A stretch of 64,000 nt of DNA. Origin: Streptomyces sp. NBC_01314. GTDB taxonomy: Bacteria > Actinomycetota > Actinomycetes > Streptomycetales > Streptomycetaceae. The position numbers were made by a program, and so were the translations under genes. Of this stretch, positions 9,446 to 18,311 are shown one piece after another; positions within the stretch are counted from its first letter, which is position 1; each line of letters starts with the position of its first letter. Below the pieces are notes generated by a model that was given only the letters and a program-made list of their open reading frames with translations, did no database searches and had not been told where the DNA came from. The DNA is taken from NCBI RefSeq assembly GCF_041435215.1, contig NZ_CP108394.1, positions 1,426,001 to 1,490,000 of the forward strand, given 5' to 3'.

Positions 9446-10647
9446 CGGTTGCCCGCCGGACCGGCCAGGGCGAGGGCGGCGCCCACGGGAAGGCTGGCGC
9501 GGGCCAGGGTGCCGCGGCCGGGTGCGCTGCGGACGGTGAGCGAGCCGCCGAGGGCGTCCAGGCGCTCCCGGCCGCCGGTCAGGCCGAGCCCCCGGTCGCA
9601 GGGCATCGCCGTCGCCGCCCTCGGGTCGAAGCCCAAGCCGTCGTCCCGTACCTCGACCGTGACGGTCGTGTCGTCGCGGTGGTCGAGGGTGACCCAGACG
9701 TGCCGGGCGCGGGCGTGCTCACAGGCGTTGGCCAGCAGACCCTGGGCGACGCGGAGCAGGGCGGCGGCCCGGTCGGCGGTCAGGTCGCCCGGCTCGCCCT
9801 CGGTGCGGAACAGCACCCGTGAGGGCGTGGCCGTGTCGCGGGCGCAGAGGGTGCGCAGCGCGGTGGTGAGGTCGTCGTGCTGCAGGGCGGGCGGGGTGAG
9901 GTCGCTGATGATGGTGCGGGTCTCCGCGAGGTTGGCGCCGAGCGCGTCCACGACCGTACGGACCTGGGTCCTGGCGAGGTCGGGGCGGCGGTCCCAGTCG
10001 CGGTCGGCGGCCTGGAGGAGCATGCGGCTGCCGGCGAGTTCCTGGGCGAGTGTGTCGTGCAGGTCGCGGGCGATCCGGGCGCGCTCGGCGAGCCGGCCGG
10101 CCTCGCGCTGACCCTGCGCCAACTCGGCCCGGGTGCACCGCAGTTCGCCGAGGAGTCGCTGTTGCGTGCGGTAGAGGGCGACCGTGGCCCAGAGCGCGGC
10201 GGCCGGCGGGACGACCAGTTCGGGGTGGAGGGTCCCGGAGGTCCGGGCGGTCAACAGGACGAGCAGCACGGTGATCACGCCGACGACGGTGACCGCCGTG
10301 CGGCCCGTGAACATGCGCAGGGCGAGGATCGCCAGGGGGAGCGCCAGCCAGGTGTAGGCGGTGGCGGTCGGGGCCGGCATCTCCCAGGAGGCCCGGCACC
10401 ACAGCGTCAGCAGCGTGCCGAGCCAGAGGGGGCCCCACCGCCCCAGCCGGTCCCACAGGGCGAGCCCGCCCACGTATCCGACCGCCAACAGGGTGATGAG
10501 CGGGACCAGTTCCCAGCACAGGGCCGAGTTCAGGTCGACGAGGCGGACGACTCCGCCGATGACGACGGTCAGGAACAGCAGGTCCGGCAGCCGTCGCGGC
10601 GACAGTGGACCTCGGTGGACTAAGGCGGGGGCGGCGAAGGCGGGCAC
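9442..10647 (-). CDS. NarL-type sensor histidine kinase, TTA-containing
   Basis: Membrane histidine kinase of the HisKA_3 type, 401 residues from the GTG at 10647, which has AGAGGGA at a proper distance; a GTG at 10683 is the longer alternative but has no ribosome site. About five transmembrane segments in the first 160 residues are followed by a coiled linker, the H-box RIARDLHDTLAQEL (H197) and the ATPase domain with N-box LLANACEHARA and G-box DDGLGFD. It pairs with the overlapping response-regulator gene. Codon 9 in this numbering (10621-10623) is TTA, suggesting bldA dependence of the whole two-gene unit. Confidence 0.92.
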   Translation of the reverse strand: MPAFAAPALVHRGPLSPRRLPDLLFLTVVIGGVVRLVDLNSALCWELVPLITLLAVGYVGGLALWDRLGRWGPLWLGTLLTLWCRASWEMPAPTATAYTWLALPLAILALRMFTGRTAVTVVGVITVLLVLLTARTSGTLHPELVVPPAAALWATVALYRTQQRLLGELRCTRAELAQGQREAGRLAERARIARDLHDTLAQELAGSRMLLQAADRDWDRRPDLARTQVRTVVDALGANLAETRTIISDLTPPALQHDDLTTALRTLCARDTATPSRVLFRTEGEPGDLTADRAAALLRVAQGLLANACEHARARHVWVTLDHRDDTTVTVEVRDDGLGFDPRAATAMPCDRGLGLTGGRERLDALGGSLTVRSAPGRGTLARASLPVGAALALAGPAGNR

Positions 10648-10770
10648 GGCGGCGATTCCCTCTGCGACGGTCCGGACGGGCACGGGGCTGGCGGGGCCAG
10701 CCGAGTGTAGACAGGGACACGTGTGACCGGGGTAAAGGAATGCGCGTACCCGCCGTGACCGGCGGGGTGG

Positions 10771-11949
10771 TTACCGCCCGGGGTGCAGGCCCAGGAAGCC
10801 CGGCGTCGGGTCGCCCTTGACCTCGCCGAAGTAGAGGGCGAAGGTCTGCTTCCAGCGCTCGACCTGGGCGCGGTCCTCCATGAATCGGGGGAAACCGTCG
10901 AGGTGCGCGTTGCGGTAGGTCCAGATGGGCTTCAGGCCGCCGGCGGGGGTGACGTCCGTGCGGACGGACCAGCCGTTGAAGGTGGCCTGCTGACGTTCGG
11001 TGGACAGCGCCCAGTTGAGGTACAGCTTGGCGGCGGTGGGATTGGCGGCCTTCTTGAGGATCGCGGCGCGCTGGCCCCAGGCCATGAAGGGGTGCCCGTC
11101 GGCCACGGCGAAGCGGGTCGCGGCGGTCGGAGGCGCGGTCAGCGAGCCGGACCCGCCGACGCCGACGGCCTTCTGCCTGCCGTTGACCGCGACACCAGGG
11201 GTGTGCGAACCACGGTTGAACTGCGGCTTCTGCGCGGCGAACTTCGCGATCCAGTCCCAGCCGTACGCCTCCTGGTAGAGGGAGAAGAGGTAGAGCACCG
11301 CGTCGTCGTCGTGCGGGTAGGAGGAGGCGATGGCGTCCTTCCAGCGCGGGTCGACCAGCTCGTACGGCGACTTGGGCGCGTCACCGGCGACGGCGTCGAC
11401 GCCGTACATGTAGCTGAAGGCGATGACGGCGACGGCCGTCCAGGCGCCCTGCGGGTCGCGGAAGTCCTTGTACAGCTTGGAGAAACCGGCGGCCCTGTAC
11501 GGCAGCAGCTTGCCCTGGCTCTTCCAGCGGGTGAAGTCCTGCAGTGTCTGGAGCTGGACGAGGTCGGGGACCAGGGTGTCGGTCGCCAGCTGGTTGTCGA
11601 CGCGGACGTCGTGGTACTTGCTGTAGTCCACGACCATCGTCAGGTCGATGTCAGGGAAGCGCGTGCGGAACGCCTGGGCCGTGGAGTTCCCTTGGGTGGC
11701 GGTGTCGCCGCCCGCGTAGATCACGAGCCTGCCGCCCTCGGCGACCGCGTCACGGTACAGCTCGTCGATCGAGCGGGTCTCCTCCGGGCCCGACGCCGCC
11801 GTACGGGAGCCGGCCGCCGACGCGGTGGCCGCCGACGCGGTGGCGGCCGACGCGGTGGCGGCCTGTGCGGCGCCGGTCGCGACGAGCCCGCCGAGCGCGG
11901 CGCCCGCTCCGGTGGTGAGAATGCGTCGCCTGCTGAAACTGCTGGCCAT
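10771..11949 (-). CDS. Tat-exported ABC solute-binding protein (family 1), orphan
   Basis: 392-residue extracellular binding protein of the iron/polyamine/thiamine type (type II periplasmic fold). The N-terminus SSFSRRRILTTGAGAALGG is a twin-arginine signal; after it comes an Ala/Thr/Ser repeat, then the mature domain (RLVIYAGGDTATQGNSTAQAF onward). No permease or ATPase gene is next to it, so either it uses a transporter encoded elsewhere or it has a sensory role. It lies between a two-component system and the LuxR ATPase regulator and is divergent from the latter. Ligand unknown. Confidence 0.88.
   Translation of the reverse strand: MASSFSRRRILTTGAGAALGGLVATGAAQAATASAATASAATASAAGSRTAASGPEETRSIDELYRDAVAEGGRLVIYAGGDTATQGNSTAQAFRTRFPDIDLTMVVDYSKYHDVRVDNQLATDTLVPDLVQLQTLQDFTRWKSQGKLLPYRAAGFSKLYKDFRDPQGAWTAVAVIAFSYMYGVDAVAGDAPKSPYELVDPRWKDAIASSYPHDDDAVLYLFSLYQEAYGWDWIAKFAAQKPQFNRGSHTPGVAVNGRQKAVGVGGSGSLTAPPTAATRFAVADGHPFMAWGQRAAILKKAANPTAAKLYLNWALSTERQQATFNGWSVRTDVTPAGGLKPIWTYRNAHLDGFPRFMEDRAQVERWKQTFALYFGEVKGDPTPGFLGLHPGR
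11819..11863. repeat. Three 15-bp tandem repeats in the binding-protein gene
   Basis: Three head-to-tail units of GACGCGGTGGCSGCC encode ATASA repeats just after the signal peptide of the solute-binding protein. Because the unit is a multiple of three bases, copy-number change alters only spacer length. Confidence 0.85.
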
Positions 11950-12058
11950 GTGGGGGAAGGTCCTTCCAGGGCTTGACTCGTACGGCGCTGCCGCTGCGGC
12001 GGCACCGTAAGTCTGTGATCGACGGCGTCCGCCGCGCGTCGCCCGGAAGCCGCTGACG

Positions 12059-12080
12059 CGTTCAATCGTTCGGTTGAACG
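12059..12080. promoter_or_regulatory. 22-bp inverted repeat CGTTCAA-N8-TTGAACG
   Basis: Perfect 7-bp arms around an 8-bp spacer, in the divergent region between the solute-binding protein (start 11949) and the LuxR ATPase gene (start 12209). Size and symmetry fit a dimeric repressor or activator site. Confidence 0.5.
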
Positions 12081-12187
12081 GACCTCATCCGTCACAGGTC
12101 GATCACCTCGTACCGCTCTCGCCCGATGCCCCGGTGCGGCGGGTCCGCGCGCTGCTTGAATGAGGCGGCTCCACCAAAACCTCATAC

Positions 12188-12204
12188 GGCCTTCACGGAA
12201 GGCC
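12188..12204 (+). promoter_or_regulatory. Hairpin covering the ribosome site of the LuxR ATPase gene
   Basis: GGCCTT-CACGG-AAGGCC, with the GGAAGG ribosome site (12197-12202) in its loop and 3' arm, five bases before the TTG start. In the mRNA this could limit initiation. Confidence 0.4.
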
Positions 12205-12208
12205 CCCG

Positions 12209-14971
12209 TTGAAGGGCGTCGGCGTGGTTCTCAAGGGGCGGGTCAGGGAACGTGAGCGGCTCGACCGGCTGGTGGCGGAGGTTCGGCAGGGGCTGAGCGG
12301 GGTCGTGCTGCTGCGGGGCGACGCCGGGATCGGCAAGACGGTGCTGCTCGATCACGCGGGCCGGGAGGCCGCCGACCTGCGGGTGTTACGGGTGGCGGGC
12401 GTGGAGTCGGAGTCGGGCTTCCCGTTCGCCGCGTTGCAGCGGCTCCTCCTGCCGTTCCTGGACGGGCTGAAGGAGCCCGGTGTGCTGCCGCCGTCACAGG
12501 CCGAGGCGCTCCGGGTGGCGTGCGGGCTGGCCGACGGGCCGCCCGCCGACCGGTTCTTGGTGGGACTCGCGACGCTGACGATGCTCGCGGAGGCCGCGAA
12601 ACGGCGGCCGGTGCTGGCCTGTGTGGACGACGCGCAGTGGCTCGACGAGGAGTCGCTGGGCGTCCTCGCCTTCGTGGGGCGGCGGGTGCACGCGGAGGGG
12701 GTCGGGCTGCTGTTCGCGGCCCGGACCGGGTTCGAGGCGCCCGCGGGCCTGCCGGTCACCGAAGTGGCCGGCCTTGAGGAGCCGTTCGCGCTTGAGCTGC
12801 TGCGGGAGGCCGTCGCCGGGCCTCTGGACGCCCGGGTGGGCGGGCGGATCGTGACCGCGACCGCCGGGAACCCGCTGGCGCTGGCCGACCTGGGGCAGGA
12901 GCTGACCGCCGACCAGCTCTCCGGCTCCCTCGCCCTGCCCGAACCGCTGCCCCTGGGCGGCCGGTTGGAGGCGCACTATCTCCGGCGGGTGCGCGAGCTT
13001 CCGGTGGCGGCACAGACCTGGCTGCTGCTGGCGGCCGCCGCGCTCGGCGGCGACCTCGGGTACGTCACGAGTGCGGCGCGGCGGCTCGGGATCGGGCCCC
13101 AGGACTCGGGTCCGGCCGAGGCGGCGCGGCTGGTGGTGCTGCGCACCGCCGTCGAGTTCCGGCATCCGCTGGTGCGGTCGGCGGTGTACGGCGGTGCCAC
13201 CAGCGTGGAGCGGCGGCGGGCCCACCGGGCGCTGGCCGAGGTGACGGACCGGCCGACCGACCGCGACCGGCGGGCCTGGCATCTGGCGGCGGCCGCCCTC
13301 GGGCCGGACGAGGCGGTGGCCGCCGAGGTGGAGCGTTCGGCCGACCGGGCGGGCTCGCGGGGCGGCCACGCGGCTCGCGCCACCTTTCTCAGCCGGGCCG
13401 CCGAGCTGACCCCGGGCGATGTCGCGCGGGCCGGCCGGCTGCTGGCGGCGGCCGAGGCCGCGATGTCGGCGGGGGCGCCGCTGCAGGCGGAGTCGCTGCT
13501 GGACGCCGTCGACGTCGGTCTCCTGGGCGACGTGGGCCGGGGCCGGGCCCTGCTGGTGCGCTCCCACTCGGTGACGCTGCTCGGCGACGCCGGCTCGTTC
13601 GCGGCGGCGCCCGCACTGTGTCTGCGCGCCGCGCGGACCCTCACCGACGGGGCTCCGGAGCTGGCCCGGGAGGCGTTGCTGTGGGCGGTCCAGGGCGCGA
13701 TCACCTCCGAGCACCTCATGCGGGACGCGACCGTCGCCGACATCGCGCGCGCCGTGGACGACCTGCTGCCCCGCACGGCGCCCGCGACCGGCGTCGACCT
13801 GGTGCTGCGTGCCTTCGCCGTCCTCGTCACCGACGGCTACGAGCAGGCCGTGCCCCATATGCGGCAGGCCCACGAGATGCTGCGGGACCCTCGGACCTCG
13901 GAAGAGGACGTGCTCCGCGCCTATCTGCCCACCACCACCCTGACGATGATGCTGTGGGACGAGGAGGCCCAGCGCGCGGTCATGCTGCGGGCCGCCGATG
14001 TCGCCCGCGGCACCGGCGCCCTGCCACAGCTGGACACCGCCCTGTACTGCTCGGTGATGCATGAGACCAACCTCGGCGAACTGGCCCTCGCGGACGACCT
14101 GCACGCCCAGGGCCACCAGATACGGGCCGCGATCGGTGCCACCGACGACACGTGGGCCATCTACCGGCACCCCGAACTGCTCGCCTGGCATGCGGACACC
14201 GACGAGCTGGAGGCCGTCCTGCGCGGCTCCATGGAAGCCGGTACGTGGCTGGGCAACGGCGCGGTGGAGTCCATCGCCCGCATCGGCATGGCGGTGCACG
14301 CCCTCGGCTCCGGCGACTACGCGCGAGCCCGCGCGATCACCCAGGAGCTGACCGGCCACGACACCTTCGCCCATCACTCCCGGCTCCTCCCGCACCTGGT
14401 CGAGGCCGCCGTCCGCTGCGGCGACCGCGTCCTCGCCACGGCGGCCCTGCGCACCCTCGCCGCGCGGGCGACGGCCACCGGCACCCCGTGGGCGCTCGGC
14501 CTGCTCGCCCGCTGCCGGGCGCTGCTCGCGCCCGCGGGCGACGCCGACCCGCTGTACCGCGAGGCGATCTCCCTGCTCTCCGGCAGCGGCGCGCGGGCCG
14601 ACCTCGCCGTCGCCCATCTGCTGTACGGCGAGTGGCTGCGCCGCCGCAAGCGCCGCAAGGACGCCCGTGAGCAGTTGCGTACGGCCCTGGCGATGTTCGA
14701 CACCATGCGGGCCAGGGGCTACGCGGCGCGCGCCGCACAGGAGTTGGCGGCGACCGGGGAGCATCCGCGGCGCGGGCCGGCGGGGGCGGGCAGCGCGCTG
14801 ACGCCGCAGGAACTGACCATCGCGCGGCTCGCCAAGGACGGCGCGACCAACGCCGAGATCGCCGCCCGGCTGTTCATCAGCGCGAGCACGGTCGACTACC
14901 ACCTGCGGAAGATCTTCCGGAAGCTCGACGTCACCTCGCGGCGGCAGCTGTCGCGGGTCCCGGAGCTCTGA
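12209..14971 (+). CDS. Large ATP-binding LuxR-family regulator (LAL), TTA-containing
   Basis: 920-residue LAL/MalT-class transcription factor. Walker A is GDAGIGKT (37-44), Walker B lies in [10 protein letters not shown] near 138, a long helical sensor region follows, and the C-terminus carries a LuxR helix-turn-helix (about 855-915, [22 protein letters not shown]). It starts with TTG at 12209 after GGAAGG; a GTG at 12224 is less well placed. Codon 60 (12386-12388) is TTA, so expression should depend on bldA. LAL regulators usually act as positive, often pathway-specific activators. The downstream hydrolase genes are the obvious candidate targets, but this is inferred from position only. Confidence 0.93.
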   Translation: MKGVGVVLKGRVRERERLDRLVAEVRQGLSGVVLLRGDAGIGKTVLLDHAGREAADLRVLRVAGVESESGFPFAALQRLLLPFLDGLKEPGVLPPSQAEALRVACGLADGPPADRFLVGLATLTMLAEAAKRRPVLACVDDAQWLDEESLGVLAFVGRRVHAEGVGLLFAARTGFEAPAGLPVTEVAGLEEPFALELLREAVAGPLDARVGGRIVTATAGNPLALADLGQELTADQLSGSLALPEPLPLGGRLEAHYLRRVRELPVAAQTWLLLAAAALGGDLGYVTSAARRLGIGPQDSGPAEAARLVVLRTAVEFRHPLVRSAVYGGATSVERRRAHRALAEVTDRPTDRDRRAWHLAAAALGPDEAVAAEVERSADRAGSRGGHAARATFLSRAAELTPGDVARAGRLLAAAEAAMSAGAPLQAESLLDAVDVGLLGDVGRGRALLVRSHSVTLLGDAGSFAAAPALCLRAARTLTDGAPELAREALLWAVQGAITSEHLMRDATVADIARAVDDLLPRTAPATGVDLVLRAFAVLVTDGYEQAVPHMRQAHEMLRDPRTSEEDVLRAYLPTTTLTMMLWDEEAQRAVMLRAADVARGTGALPQLDTALYCSVMHETNLGELALADDLHAQGHQIRAAIGATDDTWAIYRHPELLAWHADTDELEAVLRGSMEAGTWLGNGAVESIARIGMAVHALGSGDYARARAITQELTGHDTFAHHSRLLPHLVEAAVRCGDRVLATAALRTLAARATATGTPWALGLLARCRALLAPAGDADPLYREAISLLSGSGARADLAVAHLLYGEWLRRRKRRKDAREQLRTALAMFDTMRARGYAARAAQELAATGEHPRRGPAGAGSALTPQELTIARLAKDGATNAEIAARLFISASTVDYHLRKIFRKLDVTSRRQLSRVPEL

Positions 14972-15120
14972 GGCCGCGGTGGCGGGGTGGAGGGCCTCGG
15001 CCCAGCGTCGGGCCCCGGGGCACGACCACGCGTCACGACTACGCGTTCCACAGGATTCGGCGCGGCCCCGGCCCGCCGGAGGATGCACGGGTCGGACACG
15101 CCCGCAGACGGGAGCACGCC

Positions 15121-15945
15121 ATGCCGTACGTCACCGCAGCCGACGGAGCACAGATCTACTACAAGGACTGGGGTCAGGGCCGCCCGGTCGTCCTGAGCCA
15201 CGGCTGGCCACTGAACTCCGACAGCTGGGAGGCCCAGCAGCTGTTCCTGGCCACGCACGGTTTCCGTGCCGTCGCGCACGACCGGCGCGGTCACGGCCGG
15301 TCCACCCAGACCTGGCACGGCAACGAGATGAACACCTACGCCGACGATCTGGCCACCCTGATCGACACCCTCGACCTGCGGGACGTCACGCTCGTCGGGT
15401 TCTCCACCGGCGGTGGCGAGGTGGCCCGCTACATCGGCCGGCACGGCACCGGGCGCATCGCGCAGCTGGTGCTGGTCTCCGCCGTGCCGCCGTTCATGCT
15501 CAGGACCGACGACAACCCCGGCGGCGTGCCCGTCGAGGTGTTCGACGCGATCCGCGCCGGGTCGCTCGCCGACCGGTCGCAGCTGTACCGGGACCTCGCC
15601 GACGGCCCGTTCTTCGGCGACAACCGGCCCGGGGCCCATGTGTCGCAGGGAGTGCGGGACGCGTTCTGGCTCCAGGGCCTGCAGGCCGGGCACCGGAACG
15701 CGTACGAAAGCGTCGCCGCCTTCTCCGCCACCGACTTCCGCACCGATCTCGACGCCGTCGACGTGCCCGCCCTCGTCATCCACGGCGACGACGACCAGGT
15801 CGTGCCGTTCGAGGTGGGTGGCAAGGCGTCGGCGGCCCGCATCAAGAACGCGACGCTGAAGGTCTACCCGGGCGCCCCGCACGGCATCACGGACACACAC
15901 AGGGACCAACTCGGCGCGGATCTTCTGGAGTTCCTCAACTCCTGA
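15121..15945 (+). CDS. Alpha/beta hydrolase, non-heme chloroperoxidase-like
   Basis: 274-residue alpha/beta hydrolase of the cofactor-free haloperoxidase/esterase group. Catalytic triad: S95 in GFSTGG, an Asp in [10 protein letters not shown] (about 224) and H254 in GAPHGI; oxyanion region [11 protein letters not shown]. Such enzymes hydrolyse esters or lactones and give perhydrolase or haloperoxidase activity in vitro. ATG 15121 is preceded by GGAGCACGCC. It starts 149 bp after the LuxR ATPase gene and leads a run of three hydrolase-type genes. Confidence 0.93.
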   Translation: MPYVTAADGAQIYYKDWGQGRPVVLSHGWPLNSDSWEAQQLFLATHGFRAVAHDRRGHGRSTQTWHGNEMNTYADDLATLIDTLDLRDVTLVGFSTGGGEVARYIGRHGTGRIAQLVLVSAVPPFMLRTDDNPGGVPVEVFDAIRAGSLADRSQLYRDLADGPFFGDNRPGAHVSQGVRDAFWLQGLQAGHRNAYESVAAFSATDFRTDLDAVDVPALVIHGDDDQVVPFEVGGKASAARIKNATLKVYPGAPHGITDTHRDQLGADLLEFLNS

Positions 15946-15974
15946 GCGCACAGGCCCTGATCGTCCCGTTCCCC

Positions 15975-16010
15975 TCGTTCATCCCGTTCTCCTCGTTCGT
16001 CCCGTTCTCC
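15975..16010. repeat. Two 18-bp tandem repeats between the hydrolase genes
   Basis: Units TCGTTCATCCCGTTCTCC and TCGTTCGTCCCGTTCTCC are head to tail, preceded by a degraded partial copy at 15961-15974. Pyrimidine-rich on this strand; no coding role. Confidence 0.7.
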
Positions 16011-16044
16011 TGTTCACCTCGTTCCAGTTCCTGGAAGGAAAACG

Positions 16045-16842
16045 ATGAGCAGTCCCGACACGATCGTCCTGATCCACGGATTCTGGGTGACTCCCCGGAG
16101 CTGGGAGCACTGGATCGCCCACTACGAGAAGCGCGGCTACCGGGTCCTCGCACCGGCCTACCCGGGCTTCGAGGTGGAGGTCGAGTCGCTGAACGCCGAC
16201 ACCACCCCGATCGAGAAGGTGACGGTCGCCCAGATCGTGGACACCCTGGTGACCCTCGTCCAGGGCCTCGACAGGCCGCCGATCCTCATCGGCCACTCCG
16301 CGGGCGGTGTCTTCGTACAGCTCCTTCTGGACCGGGGCCTCGGCGCGGCCGGCGTGGCGATCAACTCGGCGCCCACCGAGGGCGTCGCCGTGCTGCCGCT
16401 GACGCAGATCAAGTCGGCGTTCCCGGTGCTGAAGAACCCCGCCAACCGGCACCGCGCGGTCGGTCTCACCTTCGAGCAGTGGCACTACGCCTTCACCAAC
16501 ACCTTCCCGGAGGAGGAGTCGAAGGCGCTGTACGAGCGGTACGCCGTCCCGGCGTCCGGCAGCATCTTCTGGGACAGCGCCCTGGCCACCCTGCGCCCCG
16601 GCCACCAGAGCACCTATGTGAACTACCACAACGACGACCGGGCGCCCCTGCTGTTCGTCTCGGGCGAGAAGGACCATCTGATGCCGCCCAAGGTGCAGCA
16701 GTCCAACGCCAAGCACTACAAGTCGCACACGGTCACCGAGGTCAAGAAGTACCCCGGGATGCCGCATCTGCTGCCCGCCGCGCCCGGCTGGGAGGCGATC
16801 GCGGACCAGGCCCTCGACTGGGCGGTCTCGCACGCGCGGTAG
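16045..16842 (+). CDS. Alpha/beta hydrolase
   Basis: 265-residue hydrolase with nucleophile S85 in GHSAGG, an acid in SGEKDHLMPP (about 212) and a His in PGMPHLLP (about 247). HGFW near the start forms the oxyanion hole. The family covers carboxylesterases and signal-degrading hydrolases. It is preceded by TGGAAGGAAAACG at a good distance from ATG 16045. It is co-directional with the hydrolase upstream (99 bp gap) and ends before a strong hairpin, so the two may form one transcript. Confidence 0.92.
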   Translation: MSSPDTIVLIHGFWVTPRSWEHWIAHYEKRGYRVLAPAYPGFEVEVESLNADTTPIEKVTVAQIVDTLVTLVQGLDRPPILIGHSAGGVFVQLLLDRGLGAAGVAINSAPTEGVAVLPLTQIKSAFPVLKNPANRHRAVGLTFEQWHYAFTNTFPEEESKALYERYAVPASGSIFWDSALATLRPGHQSTYVNYHNDDRAPLLFVSGEKDHLMPPKVQQSNAKHYKSHTVTEVKKYPGMPHLLPAAPGWEAIADQALDWAVSHAR

Positions 16843-16853
16843 TCCTCGCCACA

Positions 16854-16881
16854 CCCGGGGCGGCTATTCGGCCGCCCCGGG
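16854..16881 (+). terminator. Strong hairpin terminator
   Basis: Perfect 11-bp stem CCCGGGGCGGC/GCCGCCCCGGG with a 6-base loop, 11 bases after the stop of the second alpha/beta hydrolase. It also lies 23 bases before the next start, so the downstream gene probably has reduced read-through or uses the hairpin as a leader. Confidence 0.7.
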
Positions 16882-16904
16882 ACCGTTCCGGAAGGGACCT
16901 CCGT

Positions 16905-17696
16905 ATGACCGGCGTCCGCGTCACGCACATCGGCGGCCCGACCACCCTGATCGAGATCGGCGGGCTGCGTCTGCTCACCGACCCGACGTTCGACACGCCG
17001 GGCCGCCGCTACGCCTTCGGCTGGGGCACGTCGTCCCGCAAGACCGCCGGACCCGCGCTGTCCGCCGCCGAACTGCCCCCGTTGGACGCGGTGCTGCTCA
17101 CCCACGACCACCACGGCGACAACCTCGACGACGCCGGCCGCGCCCTGCTCCCCGGCACGCAGACCGTGCTCACCACCCCGTCCGGGGCCCGACGGCTGGG
17201 CGGCAACGCACGCGGACTCGGCCCCTGGGACACCTGGAAGCTCTCCTCCTCCGACGGCACGACCGTCGAAGTGACCGCCACCCCCGCCCGGCACGGCCCG
17301 CCCCTGTCCCGCCCGGTCGTCGGCGAGGTCACCGGCTTCGCCCTCGGCTGGCCGGGCCAGCGGCACGGGGTGCTGTGGATCTCCGGCGACACGGTCCTCT
17401 TCGAGGGCGTACGGGAGGTGGGCCGCCGCCTGACCGTGGGCACCGCCCTGCTCCATCTCGGTGGCGTCGGCTTCCCGGTCACCGGCCCGCTCCGCTACTC
17501 GATGACCGCCGCCGAGGCCGTGAGCGTCTGCCGGCTGCTCCGTCCCCGTACCGTCGTGCCGGTGCACTACGAAGGGTGGAGTCACTTCCGCGAAGCCCGC
17601 GCGGCGGCCGAGCGGACGCTCTCCGAGGCTCCGGCCGAGGTGCGCGACGTCTTCCGCTGGCTGCCGATGGGGACGGCGACGGAGCTCAGCGTCTGA
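16905..17696 (+). CDS. Metallo-beta-lactamase-fold hydrolase (UlaG/RomA-like)
   Basis: 263-residue protein with the signature metal motif H67-x-H69-H70-x-D72 (LLTHDHHGDN). Further ligands are plausible at the His in PARHGPP, the Asp in SGDTVLF and the His in PVHYEGW. It resembles L-ascorbate-6-phosphate lactonase or NAPE-PLD-like members. ATG 16905 follows GGAAGGGA. Its 3' end overlaps the convergent flavoprotein gene by 11 bp. Confidence 0.92.
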   Translation: MTGVRVTHIGGPTTLIEIGGLRLLTDPTFDTPGRRYAFGWGTSSRKTAGPALSAAELPPLDAVLLTHDHHGDNLDDAGRALLPGTQTVLTTPSGARRLGGNARGLGPWDTWKLSSSDGTTVEVTATPARHGPPLSRPVVGEVTGFALGWPGQRHGVLWISGDTVLFEGVREVGRRLTVGTALLHLGGVGFPVTGPLRYSMTAAEAVSVCRLLRPRTVVPVHYEGWSHFREARAAAERTLSEAPAEVRDVFRWLPMGTATELSV

Positions 17697-18276
17697 CGGC
17701 CGTGCCCTCGTCGTCGCCCGCCTCCAGCAGGTCCAGTGCCCGTTCCCAGTGGAACTCCCCGCGCCCGCCGTCCTCCTCGGCCCCGCCGGCGTAGGGGTCG
17801 CCGAAGCGGACACCCATGCCGCGCAGCCGCTCCAGGCTCGCGCGGTACGCCGGATGTGCGGCCAGCGCGTCGGCCACGCAGGGCAGGACGGCGATGGGGA
17901 CGCCGAGGCCGTACGCCTCGCACAGGGTGCCGACCGCGAGGGTGTCGGCCAGGCCCCCGGCCCACTTGTTGACGGTGTTGAAGGTGGCGGGCGCGACCAC
18001 GACGGCGTCCGGCGGTGGGAAGGGGCGCGGGTCGCCGGGCCGCCGCCAGGCGGAACGGATCGGGCGGCCGGTCTGCGCCTCGACCGCCGCCGTGTCGAAG
18101 AAGCCGCCCATGGCGACGGGCGTCGCGATGACCCCGACCTCCCAGTCGCGCTCCTGCGCGGCGGTGATCAGCTTGCTGACCTCCACGGCGATCCCGGCCG
18201 CGCAGACGACGACGTAGAGGAAGGGTTTCCCGCCCTGCCCGGACCCGGCTCCGGTCGCGTCTCCAGTCGCAGTCAC
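17686..18276 (-). CDS. Flavoprotein of the phosphopantothenoylcysteine decarboxylase family
   Basis: 196-residue FMN-binding fold. Visible features are the nucleotide-binding start FLYVVVCAAGIAVEVSKLI and the family segment DAVVVAPATFNTVNKWAGGLADTLA. The family includes CoaC, EpiD and prenyl-FMN transferases. The exact reaction is not evident; the usual CoaC active-site context is not obvious, so a specialised flavoprotein is likely. Convergent with the metallo-hydrolase gene. Confidence 0.88.
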   Translation of the reverse strand: MTATGDATGAGSGQGGKPFLYVVVCAAGIAVEVSKLITAAQERDWEVGVIATPVAMGGFFDTAAVEAQTGRPIRSAWRRPGDPRPFPPPDAVVVAPATFNTVNKWAGGLADTLAVGTLCEAYGLGVPIAVLPCVADALAAHPAYRASLERLRGMGVRFGDPYAGGAEEDGGRGEFHWERALDLLEAGDDEGTAVRR

Positions 18277-18311
18277 CGTCGAACCCTATAGAACCGGGCT
18301 CGGCCCCCGGG

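Noticed and set aside
12494..15088. 864-codon open frame opposite the LuxR ATPase gene
   Set aside because: Antisense shadow of a gene with Walker motifs and helix-turn-helix; composition is Gly/Arg/Gln/His-rich without domains.
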